Part shown: one piece after another, positions 53,574 through 64,000 of the stretch
Numbering within the stretch: position 1 is the stretch's first letter
How the letters are laid out: each line of letters starts with the position of its first letter
Assembly (NCBI RefSeq): GCF_028858725.1
Contig: NC_084774.1
Coordinates: 7,104,001 to 7,168,000 of the forward strand
Reading direction: 5' to 3'
DNA: 64,000 nucleotides
Source of the DNA: Colius striatus
Taxonomy: Eukaryota; Chordata; Aves; Coliiformes; Coliidae
The notes under the pieces: model-generated
Seen by the model: the letters and a program-made list of their open reading frames with translations, nothing else
Database searches by the model: none
Told to the model about the DNA's origin: nothing
Position numbers and translations under genes: made by a program

Positions 53574-56259
53574 ATGGCTGCTGAGTTGGATTTCTCCCCA
53601 CCTGAAATCCCTGAGCCCACATTCATGGAGAATGTGCTACGCTATGGACTCTTCTTTGGAGCCATTTTCCAGCTTATCTGTGTGCTTGCCATAATCCTGC
53701 CAGTTCCCAAGTCCCACAAAACAGTAAGCAGTGTTCTTCACTATTGATATAGCTGGGCACAGTCAAATAGAATGGGAGGGATCTTTGAGTAGCTAATGGA
53801 GACACAGTGGTCTGGCCCTGGGATTGATGACAGTTTAATTGTTCATTCTCTTTCCTTCATTCTAGCTTTCCCACCTCCAGCTTTTGCTTTGTGATTTACC
53901 CCCGCATTAGAACACCAGGAACAAATAACTGAGCCAGGGTCTGTCTGAAAATCAGTGAGAAGAGTGACCTGAGGCATGGCAAGGTGCACTCAATGTATAT
54001 GCTGTTCCTGACTGCTCACAAGGAGGCTTTAGTCCCAACTCTGTCCTGTCATCCTGCTGCTGATTTCCTCTATTAATTGCCAGGCCCAGCCTTTCAGGAA
54101 ATGGCTTTGGGTTCTAGTTTGTGCCTGATGTTTGGAAGCTAGGTTAACATAAAACTTCTAGTATATCCCAAGTTTGAGGCAGTTTTCAGTCCTGACACCC
54201 AATCCTGTGCTGGCAAGTGGAACATCCTTTGATGCAATTAGTACAGGAGAAAGCTCAAGTGAAAGCTTGTGGTGAGCTACAGGACTCCAGCTGCAATGGC
54301 CTGCGCTATAGTGGGATGACCTGCGTCTGCCTGGCTCTTCTTGCTGAAAGAGCTCCATGTGTATGGTGTATTTTCAGAAACCACAGAAAAAACCTTCCCA
54401 TCTTTTGTCAGTTTTGTTGTTAGGCTTTTTATTGCCATGTTTGCTCCCTCTTGTGAAGAGCAAGCGTGGAAATGTTGAGCCTGTCTGGGGAAGGGAATGC
54501 CTGTGGGTGAGCACAGTGTGAAGGATACAGTTCATAACCCAGCTCTTTCAGCTGTAACTGCTGGTGTGGAGTGGAGTTGGGTTGATGTGACCCTGGCAGT
54601 GTGGGTGCCTGCTCCCCACTGCTGTCCTGCAGCAGCTCCCAGCAGGGAGATGGAGCAGGTGGCTGCTGCTCACGATGCAGGGGCAATGCACTGTTCCTCT
54701 GTGGCCACCAGCACTGTCTGTCAGAGCCCCTGGTTTCCTCTGGGAAATTTTTGAGAAATACTGATCCTTGAAAGCTGAAAAGAATGAAGGCTTTAGCGTG
54801 AAGTGGGAAACTGAAGAGCAGGCCCCCAATTCCAAGGATAAAGCTCAGGGGCCTGTTGGTGTTTATGTTTGCAGACATGCTTTGGTGTTTGCATGCTCTG
54901 CTTTCTATATTCTCCATACCTGTACCGTCTTCTTGATTTGCTGTCCATGGGACTAATTTACAAGACTGTAAACACCAGCAGCTACCCCTCCAGATCTTGG
55001 GAATGATGCTTGAGTCTGGGTAGGATATTGAGAAGCTTCTCTGTCTTGGAGGCTTCAGGCTTTGAGGTCTACCTTGGTTTGAACATCAGAAGGCAGCAGT
55101 GTTCACGTTACACTGCATCCCTGAGTAATAAGCACACATTGCTTGGTTCCTGCAGAGCCTGCCAGCTCCTCCTGCACCAATTACAGCCTTTGGAAAGCCA
55201 GCCAAGTCTCCTTCCTTGGAAAGCCACACAGATGTGAACTGTAATAGCCCAGGAACTTGAGAGACCAAGCTCCTTGATTAAAAGGATACTGTCAGCTGCT
55301 CGCCTCCTCTTCCATTATCTGGAGCACTGTCTTGGAAGCTTGAAACTAGCACGTCTTGCTCAGCCATTTTTTGTGTGTCCTTTTCCAGTTGGCACGCTCT
55401 GACTGATAGAAACCAAGATGCTAAAGCAATATTTATACTCAAATGCATTTAATGAAAGGAGGCAATCTGCATGTGTGTGCTTTCTCAGATGAGACTGGCG
55501 CGCTTCCCTTGTGTTTTTACAAGATAACTAGACTTTATTTCCCATGGCTGAAATATTATCTGTCATCTCCCCTGAAGGAAACATGCAGCATATCTAAGCA
55601 ATCCTTGTTAGTCCAGGTGAAGAAAGCTTTGCCTGCAATCCCCTCCCCGGATTTTGGGCTTGTTTTAGAGGCTCTGAGCATTACATTCTTACCACTGTTT
55701 GGGGGAATAGTTTTTGTCTTGCACATGATAAGGATTAGCATTTGGCAGAAATACCTGCTGAGCATTTCCATGCACACTGGTGATTATATGGGATCTTCTC
55801 CTTTTCCTCATTTGATTAATTTTCACTTATTGTTGATTTTCTTCTTGCCTTTAAAGTTGAGTTTGTTTTTCTTCTCCAAAGCCTGTTTTAGACACTGAAG
55901 CTTGTAACGGCTCCTCTGCTAACAAGCTGTTTCTGTGCATAAACCCACACTCATCAAAAAGCACATGCTGAAGAAGCAGAGATGGTGCTGCTCAAGCCTC
56001 ATTACATGGGGACTCAGTTTGCTGTAGATGTGTTCCAACAGAGACACCCAACACTTGCTTCTTTTGGCTTATTCTCAAACTCCCAAAGTGATCTGTCAGC
56101 AAATTGTAAAACACAATGTAAAAGTTCCTGTTTCTTAATTGATTCTTGCAGGACTCGGACAGCTTTGAGCCCAAGAATTCAGAGACAGTGAAGAAGCCAA
56201 AGGCAACTGCTCCACAGATAAGCAAGAAACCCAAGAAGGAAACCAAAAAGAAACGATAA
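53574..56259 (+). CDS. MANBAL: MANBAL, small single-pass membrane protein (complete, two coding exons)
   Basis: The ATG exon runs 53,525-53,723 (acceptor in a ctcttttttccccccc tract), with ATG at 53,574 and 50 codons, then the donor gtaagc. The second coding exon is 56,152-56,259 (acceptor gattcttgcag) with 35 codons and TAA. The 85-residue product equals the human length as I recall it. [20 protein letters not shown] and the [20 protein letters not shown] segment (residues 22-44, transmembrane) match human MANBAL closely. The C-tail is Lys-rich and ends KKETKKKR, which fits a dilysine ER-retrieval pattern at the terminus (inference). Despite the name (mannosidase-beta-like) it has no glycosidase domain, and its function is unknown to me. 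Promoter and exon 1 are assigned to the CpG island 4 kb upstream. Confidence 0.96.
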
Positions 56260-58590
56260 AGACATGAGCAATGATGCTCAGAAGATAAAACAATCCCTGA
56301 TAATCATGCTTCCTCGAGATGACATCAAAGGCCACTCACTGCATTAGATGGGTTTCTGGCATTGCCACACTTCACCTTTCAGGGACAAGGGAGAAGGAAC
56401 TTTAAGAGTGGAAGGGGTGGGGGTCTGCCATAGATTTCTTAACAAGCAAAGAGGATTTCACATGACTGGGACTTCATTTGACATGATTCATGTGTCAGTC
56501 GCCATTAAAGTGACTCCTGTCATTTCTGGTGGGTAGAGAGGCTGCTGTCCTGGCTCCTCCATGCTGGCTGGGCTTTGTGCCAGCGTCCCTGTGGAGCTGG
56601 AGCAGGACTTTGCTGCTTTGGATACCAGGTTGTGTTGGATTTTTTGAAGGCAGAGGGATCAAATGGATCAAGGACACCACACTCCCCAGCTTTGTATTCA
56701 TCTCTGTTGTCTGAAATACACAGCTGCATTTTATGGCTTCATAATAATGTCTTTGTCATATTCTTTAATTCTTGAGGTAATAACTCATCAGGTCCCAGAC
56801 TGCTGGAGATGAAAGCTCCCTCATTTCCACAGCGTCACCATGTCTTTCTTATTCCCCACCCATGAACTTGTTCTTTCTATTCCCACCCTTGAAAGCAGAT
56901 GCATTTCAGGGAACTGAGGCTGTGGTGGGGACTGCAGTGACTCCAAGGATCAAGGGAACAATCTGATTCTGGAAGGTGTGGAATTTAATGCCTGTGCTAA
57001 TGGAGTGTTCTTGGAAACTTGGGAAGACCAGGTACTACAAGTGGGAGAAAAGCTTCTGGAGGTGGGAGTGCAGGACTGCTGGCAGCCCCTCCTGTCAGCT
57101 GCCTGAGTCCTCACCCTCTGCTCCATTTCAGCACAGCTGGCCTTGGCTGTGTTTGCAGACTCCCTCCCAGCCCTACCTGCTGCAGCCTGCGGCATCGCCT
57201 CTCACGGCATTCTTCCTCAGGTTAAATACAGTCTCAGCCTGGGGAGATGCAGTATTTGAAGATCCAAGGGGTGGCAAGCTGGCTGAGTAGCATGACTATA
57301 TGGCAAGAGACATACTGTGTTCCTTCAGGCTCTGGCTCTGCAGGCCCAGGGACAATGTAGTACTAGATTTAAATATGGCTAGACAGGCCTGGAAAGAGAT
57401 AGGTGGTGACGTAGCCACAGAGGCTCTGTCGGGCAGCTCCAGCTTCCTGATGCCACCTCACATCTTGGTTTGTTTGATCACAAGTGAGTCAATGGGAGGA
57501 GAACCTGCTCTTTGAGGCGCACCCAGGGTTCAGAGCAGCTTTGAAGGCCAGGCTTCTCTCTGGCAGGGCTGCAAGGCTGTCATCCTTTTTGCATACATTG
57601 ACTCCCAGCCTCAGCTCACGAATGCCTTGTGAGCCCAGGCATGGTTACAGTCTTGTGCTGCCTGGTCCTCACCACAAGTTGAACAACACCTTTACAGAAA
57701 CCATCAGCTCAAGCTCACTCTTGCTTTTGCTGGGTGAGACAGATGGATCCCTGCATCAGTTTGGTTCTTATCTCTCAATGCTGTCCCGCTCCAGGCTCTC
57801 TGCTTCTCTTAACTGCAAAGCTGACATCCAGCTTTAATGGAGTTTGAGGAGTTTAAAGGAGTTCTGCTTTAAATTCAGCACTTTCTTTTTCTTCCTTTTT
57901 TTTCCCTTTGAGCTCCATAAAGGCAGTACTAGGAGGACAGAACAAAGCATGGGAGACAGAAGCACTCTGGAGTTGCTTTGAGTTCTCAGTACAAAGAAAC
58001 ATGACAAAAATTTCCCACACAAGTAACAAAGAACAATCTTGTGCTGTGAGTTTCCATCACAGACCTGTGTTCCTGTCTGATCTGCAGGGGAGAGGAAAGC
58101 GTTCCCAATGCCCTGGATGGGTACTGCAGAGCCCTTCTTCCACCTGAATAAATGAGGATGGTGGTGGCTTTATCCAACAACTCTGGCTTTCTGCAGCTTA
58201 CCTAAAAGGGACATTTAGGGCTTTAACAGAATTGCAGCTATTGAAGGAGTAGCACACACATTACCTGAAATCTAGAAGTGCTCAGAACCAGTTGGCCATG
58301 AGCCCTGGGTGGTTGTTGCCTGCAGTAGAAGACAACTCCATCTGCATCTCCATCCAGCTATTTGCAGGCTGGCTTACTCATTGCTACGTAGAAATCATGA
58401 GTATTGGGGTTGGTTTTGGTGGGAGGGAAGAGGGATTAAGATAAATTGCCCAGCCTGTTCCTAACAGCTTGTTACCTGTCTGAATGCTCGTTGGCTGAAC
58501 TTAGAGTATGATTTTAGAGACTACCAATAGCCCATGTATTTTACTTTCTCTTGAAATGTGTAATAAATACAGTCAAAATCTCTTTGTTTA
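56260..58590 (+). other. MANBAL: MANBAL 3' UTR and possible poly(A) signals
   Basis: Three candidate signals follow the stop codon: ATTAAA at 56,504-56,509, AATAAA at 58,147-58,152 and AATAAA at 58,562-58,567. I cannot tell which is used without transcripts. The first would give a UTR of about 270 bases, the last about 2.3 kb. Nothing else is recognised in the interval. Confidence 0.4.
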
Positions 58591-61500
58591 CAGGGAAATC
58601 TCTTTTTCAAGTCTTGCTGCCTCTTTTCCATGCTTCCATTGTGGTAGCTGCCAGAACTCTTAGACTATAGGAACACAGGGACATAAATAACCTATTCATA
58701 AAAACAGCCCATTAAGGGAAAGCCTTTCAGATCCTTTAATCTGTGAGAAATTGGTTTGTTAATGCTGTTAGGCATGTGTGCATCTGTGTCTGCCTTTGCC
58801 ATGGAAGTAGCTGTCCCCCACTACAGCTTCCCCTGCCTGGAAGGGAGGAGGAAACGGTGCAACAACTACATTAGTTTGCCACTCATGAGAGATCTCGGGC
58901 CCCCATGACAGCACCAATAATAAAGGCATCATTTGTTAATAATAAGAGCAGGAATTAAATGGGGATTGGGTAGACTGGTAATGGGGATTTTCAGCAGCCC
59001 CTCAGTGTGTGATTGTAGCTCAGATTTTGGTGGCTGGAGCTGTGTGGTGGCTCTTGGCTACTGTGAGACTGGTGTGGTAGCCAAGCGTCTGGTGGTTCCC
59101 TCACCACAACACCAAAGCCAGAGGACTAGTGTGGTGACTCCTTTCATTCCCAAGCACTTTTTCTCCAGGCTGTTTTGTCATTAACATCCCAAAGGGAGCT
59201 GGAGACCTCATTAAGTGCCTTTGATTGCAGGGGAGGTTTCCAAAGGTCTGCCTGCAGAAGCCAGGCAGCTGGCAGCAGCCAGTGAGCCTCACTCTGCCCC
59301 CCCAGCCCAGCAGCCAGACTGAGAGCTGACCTTCCTCTGCCAACACTGGTAACAAAGCTCTTTTCCCTCAACAGGCCAGGAGAAAGGCTGGGAGCTGAGA
59401 ATTCCTCCCTTGGTTTTTGAGCTCGTTGGAGCAGCTCTGCCTCACTGGCCACACTTCCCCTGGCTCACAATGCATCCTTGTGCTCCTCAGCACCAGCAAC
59501 CCAATCCCCTGAGACCGGCTCATAAGCAGCTCGTGACTGGAGTTCCAGTTCACATAGTTCAATTAAATCCCTGTTAATCTTGTTCAGACCTAATTTACTT
59601 TCATTCTCATACACATGCTTTTCTCTGCTTCAGAGAGATTCTGGTGAGGTTCCCTACTGACAGGAGCTGCAGAGCCCGAGGCCATCTTTGAAGAGGACGG
59701 ATGTTTGCAGAGCAGCCCCCTCCTCGACTCAATAAGCTCAAACAATTTCCCAGCCTGTTGGGAAGAACATGAAAATATTCCTTCAGTGCCTGGATTTCAG
59801 GGAGGGTTGAGGCTGGATCTGATGGTGCTTAAGGAGAAAATAAGGAAGCTGTAGGAAGGAAGGATCTGCTCAGTTTCCCAGGGCACTGCTGAGCTGTTCC
59901 CGTGTGTGCCTGTGTCGGCTGTTGGACAGCTGAGAGCTGGGGTGCTGGACTCTTGGCAGCCTCTCTTACAGGCTGATTCTTCTTTCAGGCTGCTCACAGC
60001 CTGTGGCCTGCAGGGATCGAGATGACTGTATTGATTCAGTTGTTTGTTTATTAATCTCATGAGGCATCAGACACCGACTGCCGCGAGGAAATGGGCTGAT
60101 GAATGGAGAGTGCTGGAGAGCACGGCTGCTTCATCGGTGATTAGGTTGATTAGGTTGATTGCCAGCTTTGGCACTGGGAAGGGATCCAACCCTCCTCTTC
60201 CTCATCCAACCAGAGAGATGATTTGGTTGGGGAGCATTCCCTTTCTCTTTGGCAAGAGACACAGGCAGGAATCAATGTTTGCATTTCTTCTTAAATTGGC
60301 AGTTGCTGCGTGTCCAAGGTCCTGCTCTTCTCCTCTGGGTGTCTGTGGCTTTTGAGCAGTTGTTTGTGGGGGCGTTTCCTGGCTTTCCATACCCAGCCAG
60401 TGAGCAGAAGCTGGTCTGAGTGTCTCTGTGGGGCTGGCAATTGCAGGGTGATGAACTCGTCTCCCTGCCTCTCATGTTCCCGTTTCATCTTGTTTCTTCC
60501 CAATTTGTGGCTTTTCTGTCACCATCCTTCACCCCCATGCCCCTTATTGCTTCCACCCTGTAAACTCACAGTCCTGTTTGCATGCTCACTGCAGCATTAT
60601 TTGTGATACCTGTACCATGGATGGTTCCCTTGCTCCTTGCCAGAAGGCTGTGCAAGACACCCATGTCAAGTTCAGCCAGTCCCAGTTCGTGGGCTGGGGC
60701 TGGGGAAGGCATCAGCACTGGCCTGAGACATCTCCTCTTCTGGCCAAGCTGCGGCTACAGCCTGGCTGTCCCAGGCTCTAAGGCTACTTCCTGCAGCCTT
60801 CCCTTCAGCTGCTGCTTCTACAAAACCCATCCCATGGCTGCCAATTCACCTCACCAAAGGCCAAAGTCCAGAGTACAGCACACACACGTGGGGCAGAGCC
60901 GCTCCCTGCGCTTGGGACACCGGCTCCGGAGCTGCTGCAGTTCCTGGTGCTGCTGGTGTGGGGCTGGGGGCTGTGGCCCCCTGAGGGCAGCCCCTGCATG
61001 GCTGCATGTACTGGGTAAGCCCAGGCTGCCGTGGGACTGTGGCTGCTGGCTGTGGACCTGGTGGCCATGCTCACCACAGAATGACAGCTTGTGTCCCCAG
61101 GTTTCACCTCGCAGCGAAGGGAATCGCAGTTTTTGAGAGAAGGGGAGAAGCTGCAGCCATTTCTGCTCCCTACCCCCCTACACTTACTCAGCTCACTCCA
61201 AACAGCACCAAACCCAGCATCATATGGTTTAAATTCCTCAGATTCTGACGTTGGGCTCCTCAGCCCATCCCTCACTCAAAGGACCAGCGCTGGGTGATTA
61301 AAGGGAAACACCCTGGTGTCTGCTCTGGCCCCACTGAGCAGCCAGAGCAGGCAGGAGGCTGTGGGGGCTCCTCTGCCCTGAGGCGCTGCCACAGCCCCAG
61401 GGGATGTGGCTACCAGAGCTTTACACTAGCCAGCCATGCCTCTGCTGCTCGGGTAGCAAAGCAAGCCGAAATCTCTGCTGGATGAGCTTCCCTGGGCTTT

Positions 61501-64000
61501 TCTGATCTGCTCAATTCTGTTGATACTAAGACTGGCCAAAAGCAGAACTGCCCGCTGGGACATGCTCACATTTTGTGTGCAGCTTTTCTGCTGACCTAAG
61601 ACAAGAAACAGAAAGTGTCAGATTTTTGCCCAAATGAGCTATTCCCAGGCACCAAATTCAGACTGTATCGAAAGGTTGTGTTTTATCAGTCAGAACCCTG
61701 GCAGGAGATGTTGTGCCTCTGTTGAACAGACAGATGAATCTCCCCACGCAGCTGCTGAACTTGCTGCCTCCTTATCAAACACATGCACGTCACCCATTCC
61801 GTGGCTTCCCCAACCCCCCTGCCCTAGCCTTCCCCCCCAGGGATTTGTGTAGCCCTGCTGCTCAGTGGGTGAGAAAATGGCCAGAAGTAGCATTTCTGCC
61901 ATGAAACATTGCTGAATGGCTCATGCCACAGGAGTTATTTGGGTTGATCCCCCTTAGTAAACCAGCCCTGAGCCCTGCAGCTCCCGTAACGAGGCTGGAG
62001 GTGCCGGTTGTTGCCACACGCTCGCTGTTTGTGGGGCTGTAAAGCTCAATGTTCCTAAAGTCTCAAGGCAAGAGCCATGGCTGCTTCTGCATCTGGCCAG
62101 TGTCTCAAACACAACCATTGTGTTATTCATAGTAATAATTGGTGCAAATATACTTGGGCTTTGCAGTGCCCAAAACACAGCTAGCCTCAGGAACAGAACC
62201 CATGAGACACAACTTGCCAAGGGGATGCTTAAAAATAAATCTGGCTGCAGATGAAGAAATGTTTTGTTGTAAATCCACAGCTCTGCTGGAGACATCAGGG
62301 CTTGGATCCATGACTGGACCCAAAAAGCACCCTCTTGGGTCACAGGAAGCTTTCAGGAGCCCCATGGAGTGGGGAGGAGCCTCACACGTACTTGGGAGTG
62401 TGACTGTGCTCTGCCTGTAGTAACCCTCATACTTTTTCCTGAGGAAACTTGTGTAAAGGTCAGCAGAAAGCGCAGTAACACCTGAGCACAGCTTCACTTC
62501 TTGATAGAACGTGATTTCAAGACGTGCTGTAATAACTGAGACATCAGAACTACCCAGTGCTACTTCATTCTCGTTTTAAAGCACCTGGTTTTCAGTTCCA
62601 GTAACCTCCTCCCTCCCCCCAGGATGGGTTTTGTTGGTGCTACTTAAAAGTCATAAAGAAATCACCTCAATAAGTTTCAGGGAAGAGACTGAAATCCTTG
62701 GTTGGGTAAAAAAGAGAGAGAGAATGATTGTGGATTAGACAGTTTAAAGATAAATCTTTGGAGTGTGGTGGGAGGGAAAGGAGGGCCGGCTGGGCACAGG
62801 GAGGTGTGCTGACTTGCTTGAGCTTCCATGGCCTTGGAGCGCATTATCGGCAGCACTGCGTGCGTAATGTCAGAGTCCTGCGAGGGCACATTCCTGAACA
62901 CCAGCCCAAGAGATAAGAGGCTGCTTTTGGAGAGGATCTATTTGCCATTTTATATTTGCATGTTGGGCATCTTCTCCCTTGCAGAAGAGATTCCGTGGTG
63001 GGCTCGTCCGGCGCGTTACGAGGCGCAGCCTTTGCCGTTTGCCTTCCAGCAGCAGCCCAGCGCCGCCAGAGAGGAGCCCGCTGATGGCAGGGCAGCCCGT
63101 GGAACAGGAGCTGATTGCAACAGAGGAAAACAAAATTCAAATATTTATAAGTCATAATTGCATCTTACACTCAGGTCTAGATCCAGCAGAGGCTGAGTCA
63201 TCCCCAAGCTGCTCCCCTGGGGCTGGGGCTGGCCCCCTGTGTGCTCTCCCCTGCGGCTCCCCGGGACAGCGGGTGCTGCGGGGCTCAGGAGGCAGCGGGG
63301 AGCGTCCCTGTCTCCCTGGGCAGGCACAGTGGGGAGAAGGCAGGGGGGGGCCCAGGCACTAGTGTGCTCTGCTCTTTGCCTAAGTGTGAACATACAAGAA
63401 GCAGGGCAGTACCTTGGGGTTGCCCCCGGTTCATTCCTTCATCACACATTGGGATTTCAGTGGAGGAATCCCTCCCTACACACTCCTAAGCCAGCTGGAG
63501 AGCAGAGGGGGTGGCTGTGGATTAACACCCCCCCAAAATGCCTCAGTACAAACTGGGCTGTGATTTGATGCTCCAGCAATGAGCAAGCGAGGGCTGCTGC
63601 CCCCAGCCCAGCCACTCTCCAGCACCCACTGCCCTGGGCCATGCAGGGAGCTCAGCTGCCCTCTCCCAGCCCTGGCAGGGAGCGAGAGGCAGGAGGGGAA
63701 GCCTCAGCCCTGCCCAGCCGTGGGGGCCTTATCAGTGGGGAAGGGCCCCTCTGCCATGTGCTGGCCAGGGATGGATCGGTGTGTGTGTGACTCCTTGTTC
63801 CCAGTGACTCATGGATTCACTGGCCTTCACCAGTGTCATGGGAAATACTTCTTTAATAACTCAACAAGGCACTGGGGGAGGTGTGGGAAACAGAAAGAAA
63901 AACTCCTACCACATAGTTCTCTGAAACTTGTTCACTTCTCAAATTGCTTCTGAAGCGTCAGGTCTTGTTCAGAGTAGGGGGGTGCTCAGAAATCCTCCCT
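58591..64000. other. Intergenic region downstream of MANBAL, no coding exon seen
   Basis: SRC is the expected next gene by synteny, with long 5' non-coding introns, but no SRC coding motif appears on either strand. Two stretches (about 60,020-60,170 and 62,820-63,140) have the composition and motif content of constrained elements: tandem gattaggtt in the first, and an octamer atttgcat at 62,954-62,961 in the second. A GC-rich patch at about 63,220-63,360 is too short and CpG-poor to call a promoter. Confidence 0.45.

Noticed and set aside
58591-64000. SRC coding exons expected downstream of MANBAL
   Set aside because: No SH4, SH3, SH2 or kinase motif on either strand; the coding exons must lie beyond the window.

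Overview
This is a vertebrate genomic window and almost certainly avian. It carries several CR1 LINE fragments ending in the TCTATGAT-type 3' terminus typical of birds, short introns, and three spliced genes in the order RPN2 (+), GHRH (-), MANBAL (+). From memory, the same order and orientation is found on human chromosome 20q11 and its avian counterpart. Species cannot be fixed from the sequence alone.

Layout. Bases 1-12,240 are non-coding as far as I can see: a CR1 endonuclease-region fragment (1-430), an eroded TTGG/GGCT-type low-complexity stretch (about 1,250-1,640), a CR1 3' end (2,140-2,293) and unannotated unique sequence. A CpG island (about 12,240-13,110) with internal tandem duplications and a near-consensus ER-stress element leads into RPN2 (ATG 12,960, stop 32,163-32,165, poly(A) signal 32,504). 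I could place every RPN2 exon with consistent phases, including a 48-nt in-frame cassette exon just before the last exon. GHRH runs on the minus strand: five coding exons between 39,506 and 36,431. A TATA box (42,571-42,577) followed by a candidate 5' non-coding exon ending in a perfect donor (42,359) is proposed as its promoter. An intergenic stretch with a microsatellite and possible regulatory elements follows. A CR1 copy abuts a second CpG island (about 49,490-50,090), which is the likely MANBAL promoter. MANBAL coding exons lie at 53,574-53,723 and 56,152-56,259. From there to 64,000 I find no coding exon. SRC would be expected next by synteny, but no SRC coding sequence is visible.

The genes are neighbours, not a pathway. 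RPN2 is an ER oligosaccharyltransferase subunit, GHRH a hypothalamic neuropeptide, and MANBAL a small membrane protein of unknown function. I found no bacterial-type system, CRISPR array or intact mobile element, and recognised no retroviral element. The observations most worth a second look are the avian GHRH precursor architecture with its proposed promoter, the RPN2 cassette exon, the ER-stress-element-like site in the RPN2 island, and several candidate conserved non-coding blocks.
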